Of a stretch of DNA of 27,558 nucleotides, positions 1 through 6,257 are shown one piece after another. This DNA is from a virus. A program made the position numbers and the translations under genes. The DNA lies in the IMG/VR virus record IMGVR_UViG_3300043424_000206, positions 1 through 27,558 of that record; one strand, 5' to 3'. The notes under the pieces were generated by a model, which was not told the DNA's origin, made no database searches, and worked only from the letters and a program-made list of their open reading frames with translations. Each line of letters starts with the position of its first letter. Within the stretch, counting starts at the first letter, position 1.

Positions 1-28
1 TTCTAGTTTCTTGTTTGTGACAGACGCT

Positions 29-1144
29 TCACCTTAGTGTGTAGCGCGTGTCAGAGCTTTCGACGATGCCAGCATTTTGACAGGCGTCAAGAAATTCTTG
101 CGTAATTTTTTTCTTTTCTGATTTTTCTTGGCGATCACCAATGGCTTTCGCTATCTTGGAGAGCGGGAAAGTAGCTTCATCCATGACTTCTTCTGGCGTC
201 ATCCCGTATTCGAGAGCTATCCCCATAAGCGCATGATTGTCAGTGACTTTCTTTGATGCTCCCATCGATTGAAGTTTAAGGGTTGGTAATTGTAAACCAT
301 CCTTAACCAACTCAAGAGTGCGAGCTTTCTGGCGATCAGCCCAATTGCTGACGATCTTGCCGATACTCCATAGTTCTTCCAGAATAACTGGATCTTCCGT
401 GTTTTCGATATCCACATCGGGAAGTTGTGGATCTAGCTTCTTGGCGACTTCCAAGACTAGTCCTCCCAAAGCCGGACACATGTCTTCGTATCGGCAGAAG
501 CGGCAGTTCGGTGATGGAGTGAGTTCTTCAATTGCTGGCTTGCCGCCGATCCACTTTGGTCTTGTGGCTTCGGCTTTGAGGATAGCGGCACTAAGTTCCT
601 GTACCAGATTATCGTAGTCCTCCGACCGTTTGAAGGTATGATACAGTGACTGATCGTGTTGTGGCACATAGAATACGAAGGTAATTTCTTCTACCTCTGG
701 AAACTTCTGGAACGCCCCAACCGTATAGGCTTTGGCTTGCCAGTTCTTTTCTGGTGGGTCGATGATGCTGATGCCAGTCTTGTAGTCCGCCATTATGGCG
801 TTGCCGTTTTTAAGAATCAGGAATCGGTCGCAAGTACCCCACGTCTCTGTGCCGTTGAGCTTAACGTCTACTTGGATCTCGTTGTGTTCTTCGGCAATGC
901 CGCTGAAGTTATCCAAGAAGTTCTTTTCCATCTCGACGATCTTCTCATAGATCTCGACTTCCTGTTCGTTGTGTAGGGCAGACGGATCGTGTACTTCCAA
1001 AGCCTCATGGATACGGGTACCCATTTCGGCAGCTGAGTTGGTGCCTTCACGTCCGTGGAATCCAGCGCACTTTGAAACGTACTTCAAAGACGATGGCGAA
1101 AACTCTGCGTGTCCGCGAGAGCTGTGGTCTGGTTGCTGTTTCAT
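29..1144 (-). CDS. Cas4/RecB-like PD-(D/E)XK nuclease, DUF2800-type
   Basis: Likely phage DNA exonuclease or end-processing enzyme of the PD-(D/E)XK superfamily with an iron-sulfur cluster. Seen in the 371 residues: an N-terminal SPSS motif near residue 16 followed by C26; GTRIHEALE at 42-50 with H46 in the motif I position; D106 in GTCDRF; ADYKTG with D120 and K122 as the catalytic D-x-K; Q136-Y140 as the QxxxY motif; and C214, C217 and C223, which with C26 give the four-cysteine 4Fe-4S arrangement known from Cas4 and AddB. The SPSS start and GTxxHExxE spacing match phage DUF2800 proteins. The C-terminal ~140 residues are not recognised. Its ATG sits in an ATGA overlap with the gene upstream, so it is translationally coupled and last in the leftward cluster. 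No cas1 or cas2 is nearby, so a CRISPR role is unlikely. Recombination or replication nuclease is the best reading. Confidence 0.85.
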   Translation of the reverse strand: MKQQPDHSSRGHAEFSPSSLKYVSKCAGFHGREGTNSAAEMGTRIHEALEVHDPSALHNEQEVEIYEKIVEMEKNFLDNFSGIAEEHNEIQVDVKLNGTETWGTCDRFLILKNGNAIMADYKTGISIIDPPEKNWQAKAYTVGAFQKFPEVEEITFVFYVPQHDQSLYHTFKRSEDYDNLVQELSAAILKAEATRPKWIGGKPAIEELTPSPNCRFCRYEDMCPALGGLVLEVAKKLDPQLPDVDIENTEDPVILEELWSIGKIVSNWADRQKARTLELVKDGLQLPTLKLQSMGASKKVTDNHALMGIALEYGMTPEEVMDEATFPLSKIAKAIGDRQEKSEKKKITQEFLDACQNAGIVESSDTRYTLR

Positions 1145-1407
1145 TCTGTTACGATGATGAGGAGTCTATCGTTGCGCTCGATGGCGACAATCTTTTTATT
1201 CGGCAATTTGGGGTGGTATTCCCGCAACGATGTTCCGACACGAATGAACGGACCGCCGGAAGGATCGACGAACTCCAAGTCTGGATGTCCGCCAAAACTG
1301 ATTATCGGTTCAACGAATGAGATCAGATATCGTTTGGGTTTAAGTTTTGTCAGAGTACACGAATGGCCATAACGGCCCATGATTTTAAATGGTTCCACTT
1401 TTTTCAT
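1141..1407 (-). CDS. Small hypothetical phage protein (88 aa)
   Basis: No family recognised. The product is a beta-rich looking small protein with alternating hydrophobic stretches (YLISFVEPIISF, KKIVAIERNDRLLIIVTE) and a central glycine/proline-rich turn region. No membrane segment or cysteine pair is visible. It overlaps the nuclease gene by four bases (ATGA) and the upstream gene by 23 bases, so it lies inside the same leftward transcript. An AAGGAAG stretch directly precedes the ATG, but the spacing is too short for a normal Shine-Dalgarno site. Function unknown. Confidence 0.65.
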   Translation of the reverse strand: MKKVEPFKIMGRYGHSCTLTKLKPKRYLISFVEPIISFGGHPDLEFVDPSGGPFIRVGTSLREYHPKLPNKKIVAIERNDRLLIIVTE

Positions 1408-1582
1408 CTTCCTTAATTGTCTGTATAAGTTCTTTGATTGCGAGTTCGAGTAATTCTATTTCAGCGGTAAGCACTGGCGTAGACCCTAACTTTTCTTTCT
1501 TAACCCTTTTGAAGTATGCTTCTTTCAAAGCGGTTAAGATTATGTTTTGAGCTATTTGTCGCTCGATGTTTTCGGTGTTCAT
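1385..1582 (-). CDS. Small helical hypothetical protein (65 aa)
   Basis: No family recognised. The sequence is helical and charged, with many leucines and isoleucines in heptad-like spacing (IELLELAIKELIQTIKEDE) and no cysteine or membrane segment. Its first 83 bases overlap the 3' end of the gene upstream in another frame, which is long for this otherwise tightly packed cluster. No later in-frame ATG exists, so either the overlap is genuine or the two frames are one gene split by a frameshift. Confidence 0.5.
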   Translation of the reverse strand: MNTENIERQIAQNIILTALKEAYFKRVKKEKLGSTPVLTAEIELLELAIKELIQTIKEDEKSGTI

Positions 1583-1703
1583 TGGATTTAAAGATTACCA
1601 TCTGCTTCCACTTCTCAGCTTCCTGCTTCCAGTACGCCGCATCTTGCATCGCGTTCCTGCGGTCTGCAAGCAATTTTTCAATGGCGTCGTCAACAATGCT
1701 CAT
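1500..1703 (-). CDS. Small coiled-coil hypothetical protein (67 aa)
   Basis: No family recognised. The first 38 residues look like a short coiled coil (AAYWKQEAEKWKQM). The last ~30 are polar and basic and overlap the next gene in a different frame. The start is well supported: its ATG overlaps the stop of the upstream gene in an ATGA. The oddity is the shadow-like C-terminal half over the downstream gene, discussed as a finding. Confidence 0.5.
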   Translation of the reverse strand: MSIVDDAIEKLLADRRNAMQDAAYWKQEAEKWKQMVIFKSNEHRKHRATNSSKHNLNRFERSILQKG

Positions 1704-1993
1704 ATCTTTTCTGATTCTTTGATTAGGGCAAGTAGATCCTTTGCGGACTTTACTTTGAAGGTCTTATTATTGACAGTGGCTTCATACTCTTTGGTTCCGT
1801 ACTCGTTCTCGTAGACGTACCACTCGATCCAGCCATGCGGGTCCACGATGCTGGTAACGGATTCAATGGCATGCCATACGGTATTGAAAAGCGGGCCGTT
1901 GATGTCAATGACGCCGACCTTTTCGGCGTCCCTGAAAATCTTTTCTACTTTTCTACGGTGTTCAAGAATCCTTTGTAGTTGATATAGTTTCAC
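1700..1993 (-). CDS. Hypothetical phage protein (97 aa), GTG start
   Basis: No family recognised. The N-terminal third is basic and helical (RILEHRRKVEKIFRDAEK). A middle segment is rich in aromatic residues (GWIEWYVYENEYG), and the C-terminal part reads as a short beta hairpin plus helix (TFKVKSAKDLLALIKE). The first codon is GTG, preceded by an A-rich, G-poor leader (AACTAAATACC) and no Shine-Dalgarno site. It overlaps the gene upstream by 32 bases and the gene downstream by four (ATGA). The compact fold with many aromatic residues suggests a protein-binding role, but that is a guess. Confidence 0.6.
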   Translation of the reverse strand: MKLYQLQRILEHRRKVEKIFRDAEKVGVIDINGPLFNTVWHAIESVTSIVDPHGWIEWYVYENEYGTKEYEATVNNKTFKVKSAKDLLALIKESEKI

Positions 1994-2186
1994 GGTATTT
2001 AGTTTTGATTACAAGTTTAATTAGGTTGAACAAAGAGATGTGACGGATAATCGAAGTCAGATATCGAACGCCCTTTTCACATGGCGGACAGATTGGTTCT
2101 CTTAATCGCTCTGATGCCACATTGGTGCGGCGTCCTCTATGCCCACACACTTTGCAGGTGTAGCGTCTAGACGGTAGTGGTTTCAT
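1962..2186 (-). CDS. Zinc-ribbon small protein (74 aa)
   Basis: Short protein with two CxxC knuckles, C11-x2-C14 and C33-x2-C36, the usual signature of a zinc ribbon. A basic segment lies between them, so nucleic-acid binding is plausible. The C-terminal 35 residues are hydrophobic then polar and are not recognised. The ATG follows a G-poor leader (ATCAGAACCAATG), and a perfect 10-base inverted repeat lies 17 bases before the ATG, so this gene may be controlled separately. Its 3' end overlaps the next gene by 32 bases. Function unknown beyond metal binding. Confidence 0.55.
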   Translation of the reverse strand: MKPLPSRRYTCKVCGHRGRRTNVASERLREPICPPCEKGVRYLTSIIRHISLFNLIKLVIKTKYRETISTTKDS

Positions 2187-2203
2187 TGGTTCTGATTTGT
2201 TTT

Positions 2204-2230
2204 CAAAGTAACATTGGTCATGTTACTTTG
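2204..2230. repeat. Perfect 10-bp inverted repeat in the leader of the zinc-ribbon gene
   Basis: Arms CAAAGTAACA (2204-2213) and TGTTACTTTG (2221-2230) flank a 7-base loop. The repeat lies in the 56-base gap between two minus-strand genes, 17 bases before the ATG at 2186. On the minus-strand transcript no U-run follows the stem, so it does not look like an intrinsic terminator. An operator or leader hairpin is the better reading. A further half-site, TGTTACTT, occurs at about 2240-2247. Confidence 0.6.
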
Positions 2231-2242
2231 AATGGTTTGATG

Positions 2243-2431
2243 TTACTTACTTTTTCGGTTTGTTCGTTTGTCGTATTCGGCGATCTGTTTGATCCGCTTC
2301 TCGCGGTTGCGTTGGTACCAGCTCTTGTGGTAATCGCTCCTGCATTTAATGCAAGCGGAAACTCCAAAATAAAATTCTCGTTCCGGTTTAGTTGAGCCAC
2401 ACTTTGTACATGTTCTCTCTGTCTCGTTCAT
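2243..2431 (-). CDS. Small zinc-finger protein, HNH/endonuclease VII-associated type (62 aa)
   Basis: The N-terminal half has C8-x2-C11 and C27-x2-C30 around a KPEREFYF segment. This CxxCG-x-x-K-P-x-x-x-FY pattern is typical of short phage proteins and of the region preceding HNH or recombination endonuclease VII domains. The rest is a basic helix (WYQRNREKRIKQIAEYDKR). No HNH catalytic residues follow, so this is the finger module alone. I chose the ATG at 2431 over one 48 bases further upstream because it has an AAGAAG stretch just before it and the finger begins at once; the longer reading would overlap the upstream gene by 92 bases. Nucleic-acid binding is likely, the exact role unknown. 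Confidence 0.6.
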   Translation of the reverse strand: MNETERTCTKCGSTKPEREFYFGVSACIKCRSDYHKSWYQRNREKRIKQIAEYDKRTNRKSK

Positions 2432-2570
2432 TTGTCTTCTTGTAGATCTCAATAATTTCTTTAGCGTACTCCATTGCACGTCGTCGTTCCGACTTTCGGA
2501 TCATGGCTTCGGTGAAGATGGCTCCGACAGCAAAGCCGAGCGAAGCAGCGGCGGCAACAATTAAAATCAT
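2388..2570 (-). CDS. Small single-pass membrane protein (60 aa)
   Basis: Residues 1-22 form one hydrophobic, alanine-rich helix (start MILIVAAAASLGFAVGAIF) followed by a basic stretch (RKSERRR) and a polar helix, so it probably sits in the inner membrane with a cytoplasmic C-terminus. No lipobox or cysteine is present. A signal anchor similar to small phage spanin- or holin-like proteins is possible, but nothing in the tail supports a lysis role. Its start overlaps the upstream stop by one base (TGATG), showing tight coupling. Confidence 0.6.
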   Translation of the reverse strand: MILIVAAAASLGFAVGAIFTEAMIRKSERRRAMEYAKEIIEIYKKTNERDRENMYKVWLN

Positions 2571-3016
2571 CAGTTGTAGTTTTCGTCGCGCATGAGGCGG
2601 TTGAGTTTAGCGACGGCGTTGCCGGAATGGATGACGTTGATGTCGTTGTAAAGCTCAATAAGCAGTCCTCTGTACTCGCTCACCTCTTCGGCAAGTTTCG
2701 CGTTGGCTTCGCGGAGGACCTCTACGTCCTTTGGCAACATCCCTTCTGGAAAGCCAGCCGCCAGCTTATCGGCATAGGCTGTCATTTCGGAAAGCTCGCG
2801 TTGCAGCCCGTCGCGTGAGGCTCTCACAGCATTGAGCTGTTGCTCTTGAAGTTGGAAAAGTCCACGTCGAAACTCCAAGTCGTCCAATGCGGTGTCGCGT
2901 TCGGCTTCCAGCTCTTTTATTTTGCGCTCCATGCTTTCACAGAAGTTCTTAATGGAATAAGTCCACCGACCATCAGCCGCTTGTAATACAGCTTGTGTGT
3001 TTGGCGTATCACTCAT
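2570..3016 (-). CDS. Coiled-coil hypothetical protein (148 aa)
   Basis: Long coiled-coil protein: from about residue 28 to 80 it is almost all charged helix with heptads (MERKIKELEAERDTALDDLE), with a second helix at ~95-120 (VLREANAKLAEEVSEYRGLL). No enzyme motif is visible. I chose the ATG at 3016 because it forms an ATGA overlap with the upstream stop; a longer reading from 3076 would bury 60 bases inside that gene. The conserved-looking end (NAVAKLNRLMRDE) has no family name known to me. Scaffold or oligomerisation role is possible; function unknown. Confidence 0.6.
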   Translation of the reverse strand: MSDTPNTQAVLQAADGRWTYSIKNFCESMERKIKELEAERDTALDDLEFRRGLFQLQEQQLNAVRASRDGLQRELSEMTAYADKLAAGFPEGMLPKDVEVLREANAKLAEEVSEYRGLLIELYNDINVIHSGNAVAKLNRLMRDENYN

Positions 3017-3243
3017 GGCTTCAGTTTCTTGATTTCTTGGATCAGCTTGCCCACAGCCTTTGCGACGTGTGACCACTCGTCAATTTCAAAATGAAGAACA
3101 TCCTCATTGCCGCTTTGTGAGATCTGCCGCATTTCAATAAACGGACCAGCGGCTTCGTCCGTAATGCTGATTTCTGTGGCGAGTTCGCTGAAGATCGGCT
3201 GGTTTTCTGGCAGCACTGTTATTCTTGTTGTTATGGTTTTCAT
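3013..3243 (-). CDS. Hypothetical phage protein (76 aa)
   Basis: No family recognised. The product starts with a beta strand (TITTRITVLPE), has acidic middle residues and ends in a basic helix (VGKLIQEIKKLKP). There are no cysteines and no membrane segment. The leader contains CAGGAACC immediately before the ATG, with spacing too short for a standard Shine-Dalgarno site, and an element repeated upstream. It is coupled to the next gene through an ATGA overlap. Confidence 0.6.
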   Translation of the reverse strand: MKTITTRITVLPENQPIFSELATEISITDEAAGPFIEMRQISQSGNEDVLHFEIDEWSHVAKAVGKLIQEIKKLKP

Positions 3244-3244
3244 G

Positions 3245-3308
3245 GTTCCTGATCGGTAATGTTACTGTTAATTGGTTTCTGTTTTCTGATTTAGTTCCTG
3301 AGCGGTAA
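3245..3308. repeat. Direct repeat of a 15-base element flanking the 3244-3309 gap
   Basis: Two copies of GTTCCTGAKCGGTAA at 3245-3259 and 3294-3308 match at 14 of 15 positions. They bracket the 66-base gap between two minus-strand genes. Read on the minus strand the element is TTACCGMTCAGGAAC, and the copy next to the ATG supplies its leader. It could be a short duplication of a ribosome-binding region or paired regulator sites. Confidence 0.55.
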
Positions 3309-3309
3309 C

Positions 3310-3495
3310 TTAAATGCCGTAGTCCTCAAGAGTCTCCTTATTGAAGATCGACTCCGCTACATCTGGATGCCATGTAAGGTGTACCATAATGGTGCGGAAT
3401 GTCTCGACGTAGTACTCAATCGGTGCGTCAACTGGCAGTGTGATTTGCAGCGACTTTTCTTTTGGCCCTTCGACTGTGATCTTAATTGGTTTCAT
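3310..3495 (-). CDS. Hypothetical phage protein (61 aa)
   Basis: No family recognised. It begins with beta strands (KPIKITVEGPKEKSLQITLP) and ends with a helix and acidic tail. There are no cysteines and no membrane segment. Its ATG overlaps the stop of the diphosphohydrolase gene by four bases (ATGA), so it is translated from the same message. Function unknown. Confidence 0.6.
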   Translation of the reverse strand: MKPIKITVEGPKEKSLQITLPVDAPIEYYVETFRTIMVHLTWHPDVAESIFNKETLEDYGI

Positions 3496-4286
3496 GAGTT
3501 GTATGGATCTGGATATTTGATGTCACAGTCTTCACAGATCCAGCCGTAAAGCCAATGGTAAATGTAGCGGCGACCGCACGTGCATTCACCCATGTCTTGT
3601 TGTTCCGAATTGGAATCACAAGCTTCTTCTTTAAGGTCGCAATCTGCGACCTTTTCTTTAAGATCACACTTTGTGATCTTGCGGCGGTAGGTTCCATTGT
3701 TTACATAGGCTGGCGTAGCCCAACTTTCAATATACAGTGTCAACCAACGACCTTCACCGACATAGACTTCGTCACCGTCCTGTAGTCTATCATCCGCAAA
3801 GAGTATACGGTATTCTGGCACGGTGTCGGGTTCAGGCACATCGTCAATAGACAACTCAAATCCAAAGTCTTCCAAGTCACCTCTGAGCGAAGCGATGATT
3901 CTATCAAACTCTTCGTCGGTCATACCGTTTACCGGAGAATCCTCTTCGACTTCTCCGTTAGTCGGTAGCTTGTTGCGGTCATCCTGTAGCTTGCCTACCG
4001 CAGAGGCGTCCATAAGGATGTTGCAGGAACAGGCAATGTGTGCAAGGTGCGAGAATCCGGATTCAGGATCGAGATCTTCTCCGTCCCGCCACGCGTTAAG
4101 GTGCCGCAGGATGGCGTTAACGTAAGTGCTAGCGCACACGCCAGTCTTGCGCCAATTCCACGGACCGTACTTATCCGCGCCCAACTTATGCGCCCAAGCA
4201 ACTTGTTCCATTGCTGACGGTGGAATAAGTCCGAGCGGTGTTTTGGTTGCGCCAACTGCTCCTTTGGGATCATTATATTCATTCAT
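3492..4286 (-). CDS. dATP/dGTP diphosphohydrolase-like protein (DUF5664-type) with zinc-binding tail
   Basis: Residues ~12-95 match the phage family annotated as dGTP diphosphohydrolase N-terminal (formerly DUF5664). Visible marks are a KTPLGLIPP start, KYGPWNWR at ~39-46, then HLNAWRDGEDLDPESGFSH at 62-80 and LAHIACSCNILMD, an alpha-helical MazG-like metal site. Such enzymes cut dNTPs to dNMP plus pyrophosphate and adjust phage nucleotide pools. In some phages they serve 2-aminoadenine genomes, but no purZ-like gene is in this window, so that is not claimed. Residues ~113-200 are acidic and not recognised. Residues 203-220 are two 9-residue repeats (KITKCDLKE, KVADCDLKE). The C-terminus carries C235-x-C237 and C251-x2-C254, likely a zinc site. 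The added repeat and tail are unusual for the family. It overlaps both neighbouring genes. Confidence 0.75.
   Translation of the reverse strand: MNEYNDPKGAVGATKTPLGLIPPSAMEQVAWAHKLGADKYGPWNWRKTGVCASTYVNAILRHLNAWRDGEDLDPESGFSHLAHIACSCNILMDASAVGKLQDDRNKLPTNGEVEEDSPVNGMTDEEFDRIIASLRGDLEDFGFELSIDDVPEPDTVPEYRILFADDRLQDGDEVYVGEGRWLTLYIESWATPAYVNNGTYRRKITKCDLKEKVADCDLKEEACDSNSEQQDMGECTCGRRYIYHWLYGWICEDCDIKYPDPYNS
3633..3680. repeat. Two tandem 27-bp units, each a perfect hairpin, inside the diphosphohydrolase gene
   Basis: On the plus strand the first hairpin is AAGGTCGCA-ATC-TGCGACCTT (3633-3653) and the second AAGATCACA-CTT-TGTGATCTT (3660-3680), joined by TTCTTT, giving a 27-base period. TTCTTT also precedes the first. 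The arms differ at two positions and both differences are matched on the opposite arm, so each stem stays perfect over nine pairs. A decayed third unit may lie at ~3613-3626. Confidence 0.85.
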
Positions 4287-4488
4287 GGTTTTCGATTACT
4301 GATTGTAGTTGTTGTTTTAGTTCTGCTGCTCTATCGAATTTTCCTTCTGAGATTGCGGTGTCGTGCTTCTTGAGAAGCTCTGCATAAGTAGGCTTCTTGC
4401 GGAAGATGTCGTCAAAGTTATTGCGGTATGCTTCTCCGTCCACGTGTCGCGGCAGATCGCCTTTTCCTGCTCCTGTTCCGAATGACAT
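4279..4488 (-). CDS. Conserved small phage protein, GKGD type (69 aa)
   Basis: The start GAGKGDLPRHVDGEAYRNNF followed by DDIFRKK matches a short protein I know from many phages and prophages (G-KGD-x-PR ... Y-x-x-N-x-D-x-IFGKK). No biochemical role is established to my knowledge. The C-terminal half is a predicted helix (ELKQQLQSVIENHE). The gene overlaps the diphosphohydrolase start by 8 bases and follows the DUF5872-like gene after one base, so it is part of the packed leftward cluster. Confidence 0.65.
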   Translation of the reverse strand: MSFGTGAGKGDLPRHVDGEAYRNNFDDIFRKKPTYAELLKKHDTAISEGKFDRAAELKQQLQSVIENHE

Positions 4489-4489
4489 A

Positions 4490-4831
4490 TTACTTCGTTG
4501 GTGTTACTCGTTTGCCCATGCCGACGCGAGCCTTTTCCAAGATCTTGCGTTTCTTTTCTGACGATGACATCTCGCCAGCCGTCTTTGGCGTATCGCTGGA
4601 GACACGCTTTGTCGGGCGGCAATATTCGTTTTTGCCACCAGCTCCACACGGCTTGCCAGTCTTCTGGTCAACCCACTTCTCTTTCTGCCAACGCTTTAGG
4701 CTGGTTCCTTCTTCGCTCTTGCGAACGCTTCCAGATTCCTTGCGACATTTGGCAATGGCTTGGCTGGCTCTCGCTGAGGGGAATACCTCATACTGAGCCT
4801 TTACTTTTTTGTAGCAACTGTCTTTTGGCAT
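4490..4831 (-). CDS. DUF5872-like basic protein (113 aa)
   Basis: Two short conserved blocks are visible. Residues ~4-31 (SCYKKVKAQYEVFPSARASQ) resemble a YKVWPSAYASG element found in many phage and giant-virus proteins. Residues ~44-89 (LKRWQKEKWVDQKTGKPCG, then YCRPTKRVSSDTPKT and GEM) match the DUF5872 pattern, including its two cysteines. The protein is very basic, suggesting nucleic-acid or virion association, but no activity is known. An ~74-base gap follows toward the helicase, so it may have its own promoter. Confidence 0.7.
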   Translation of the reverse strand: MPKDSCYKKVKAQYEVFPSARASQAIAKCRKESGSVRKSEEGTSLKRWQKEKWVDQKTGKPCGAGGKNEYCRPTKRVSSDTPKTAGEMSSSEKKRKILEKARVGMGKRVTPTK

Positions 4832-4849
4832 AATCGGTATATCTAATTA

Positions 4850-4862
4850 GTAGTGCCACTAC
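4850..4862. promoter_or_regulatory. Small palindrome in the gap upstream of the DUF5872-like gene
   Basis: GTAGTGCCACTAC is a perfect 13-base palindrome with a one-base centre, 18 bases before the ATG at 4831 on the minus strand. A weak promoter-like TTTACA lies further upstream at ~4888. Operator or chance; the 4832-4905 gap holds nothing else I can support. Confidence 0.3.
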
Positions 4863-4905
4863 GATAAGCAGGGCATAAGTTGTGTAAAGAAAAAAGTTGG
4901 GAATT

Positions 4906-6213
4906 TTATGTGCCGTGGATTGCCACTAGATTTTCGGTCTTGGTCTTGATTGCTTTCATGACATGCTCCTCAATTGTTCCAGCGGCGACAAGCACTTTCT
5001 GCACGGCATCTGACTTGGCTCCATTGCGGTGTATTCTACCCAAGACTTGCAGATAGTCTTTGGCGTTAAATGTGGGACAGATCAGGGAGATGCGTGGCCT
5101 TTCGCCACGTATGTCATGTAATGACAGACCAGTCCCGCCAGCCGCGATGTTGACCACAACGCAGTGGGCTACGTCATTTTGGAAATCGTCGATGGCTTGC
5201 TGTCTCTGAGCGGCGTTCTGGTTGCCGTCGATCTTCGGACAGTTTAGGAGACCACACAGCGAATTGACGGTATCGGTAAAGTTGACAAAAATAACCACGC
5301 TGTTGCCGCCATTAATAAAGTCCTCTGCCATTTCGACAATATCTGGAACTTTGAAGGACTCTGCCAACTGGCGGGCTTTAAGTATGTTGACGAGAACGTG
5401 TTCGCTATTTGCTACGGTTCCGTTAAGGATATACTCGTCGATGATCGCTGGCGTGAGGCCCAACTGCTCGTAGGCTTTGTCGATCTTCTTGAGGTCTTTG
5501 AATTCGGTCGGTTCGACGAACACACGGTTGTTTCTGAACGAGTCTGGAAAGTCCGCTGGAGTCAGCTTGTTGGCGTTGACCCCATAGATTGCTTGGCGGA
5601 TCAGAGCCAGCTTACTGCGGTTCGACAGCTTCCATCCACCCCAATCGTCTTGGTAGCATCCGTGTTGCATCATCCAGCTGTACCAGCTAGACAGTCCCTT
5701 CTCCGGCTTGTTGAGAGAGTGCAGTCCCAACAGGAATCCTAAAGCCCGCATCTCTGTAGGATCTTCGGCGGCTGTGGCAGACATGCCGTGGACACGGAAG
5801 CCCTGTTGTACCAATGAGATGACCAGCTGTGCGTTCTGCGTGTACGGTCCTTTGCACTTGTGGATCTCATCGACAAGGATCAAGGAATCAGGGTTCAGGT
5901 TCCAGCGCATGATCTTCTTGCCAACTTTGGTCATCCAGTGGGTCGTGCCATTGCGGACCTTCTCGAAATTGGTGATAAACGTCGGCACAACGCCATGTTC
6001 TGCAAACTCACGCTGCCATGCTGGTATGACAGCTTTCGGGCAAAGGACAGCTACTGGTGCGCCAAGTTCCTTTGCGAGATGGACAGCCACAACCGTCTTG
6101 CCAGTACCGACGCTGGAGCTGTCCAGCGTGTTAATCTTCTGGCGTTGGCAGTTAAGGTAAAAGTCTTTTGCTAGTTCTTGTTTCGGGTATAGTGTCTTCA
6201 TTCGAGACAGCAC
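4906..6213 (-). CDS. SNF2-type superfamily 2 helicase/ATPase
   Basis: 435-residue DNA-dependent ATPase with both RecA-like lobes. Seen: a Q-like PKQELAKDFYL at ~10-20; Walker A VGTGKT at 35-40; DEIH at 115-118 (motif II); SAT at 145-147 (motif III); motif V AAGGTGLSLHD; and QVLGRIHRNG at 389-398 (motif VI), the last typical of SNF2-like proteins. No nuclease or C-terminal zinc domain is added, so it is a compact phage version. Such proteins serve in phage replication restart, recombination or branch remodelling; which of these applies here is not visible. The first codon is GTG at 6213, with GAAG about 9 bases upstream. An ATG at 6201 is an alternative and would drop four residues. It lies between the small conserved gene and the DUF5872-like gene. 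Confidence 0.88.
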   Translation of the reverse strand: MLSRMKTLYPKQELAKDFYLNCQRQKINTLDSSSVGTGKTVVAVHLAKELGAPVAVLCPKAVIPAWQREFAEHGVVPTFITNFEKVRNGTTHWMTKVGKKIMRWNLNPDSLILVDEIHKCKGPYTQNAQLVISLVQQGFRVHGMSATAAEDPTEMRALGFLLGLHSLNKPEKGLSSWYSWMMQHGCYQDDWGGWKLSNRSKLALIRQAIYGVNANKLTPADFPDSFRNNRVFVEPTEFKDLKKIDKAYEQLGLTPAIIDEYILNGTVANSEHVLVNILKARQLAESFKVPDIVEMAEDFINGGNSVVIFVNFTDTVNSLCGLLNCPKIDGNQNAAQRQQAIDDFQNDVAHCVVVNIAAGGTGLSLHDIRGERPRISLICPTFNAKDYLQVLGRIHRNGAKSDAVQKVLVAAGTIEEHVMKAIKTKTENLVAIHGT

Positions 6214-6257
6214 TTACCACAACTTCGTTGGGGAGTCGAGAAAAAAATTGAAAAATT

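Noticed and set aside
29-1144. Cas4 of a CRISPR adaptation module
   Set aside because: No cas1, cas2 or array nearby; the SPSS start and phage cluster fit DUF2800-type phage nucleases better.
2204-2230. Intrinsic terminator
   Set aside because: The stem is good, but neither strand has a following U-run.
3492-4286. Evidence for a 2-aminoadenine (Z) genome
   Set aside because: The diphosphohydrolase-like domain also occurs in phages with normal bases, and no purZ, datZ or DpoZ-like gene is in the window.
4428-6174. Plus-strand open frames over the helicase and DUF5872-like genes
   Set aside because: Shadow frames of genes with clear family motifs on the other strand; no protein motif of their own.
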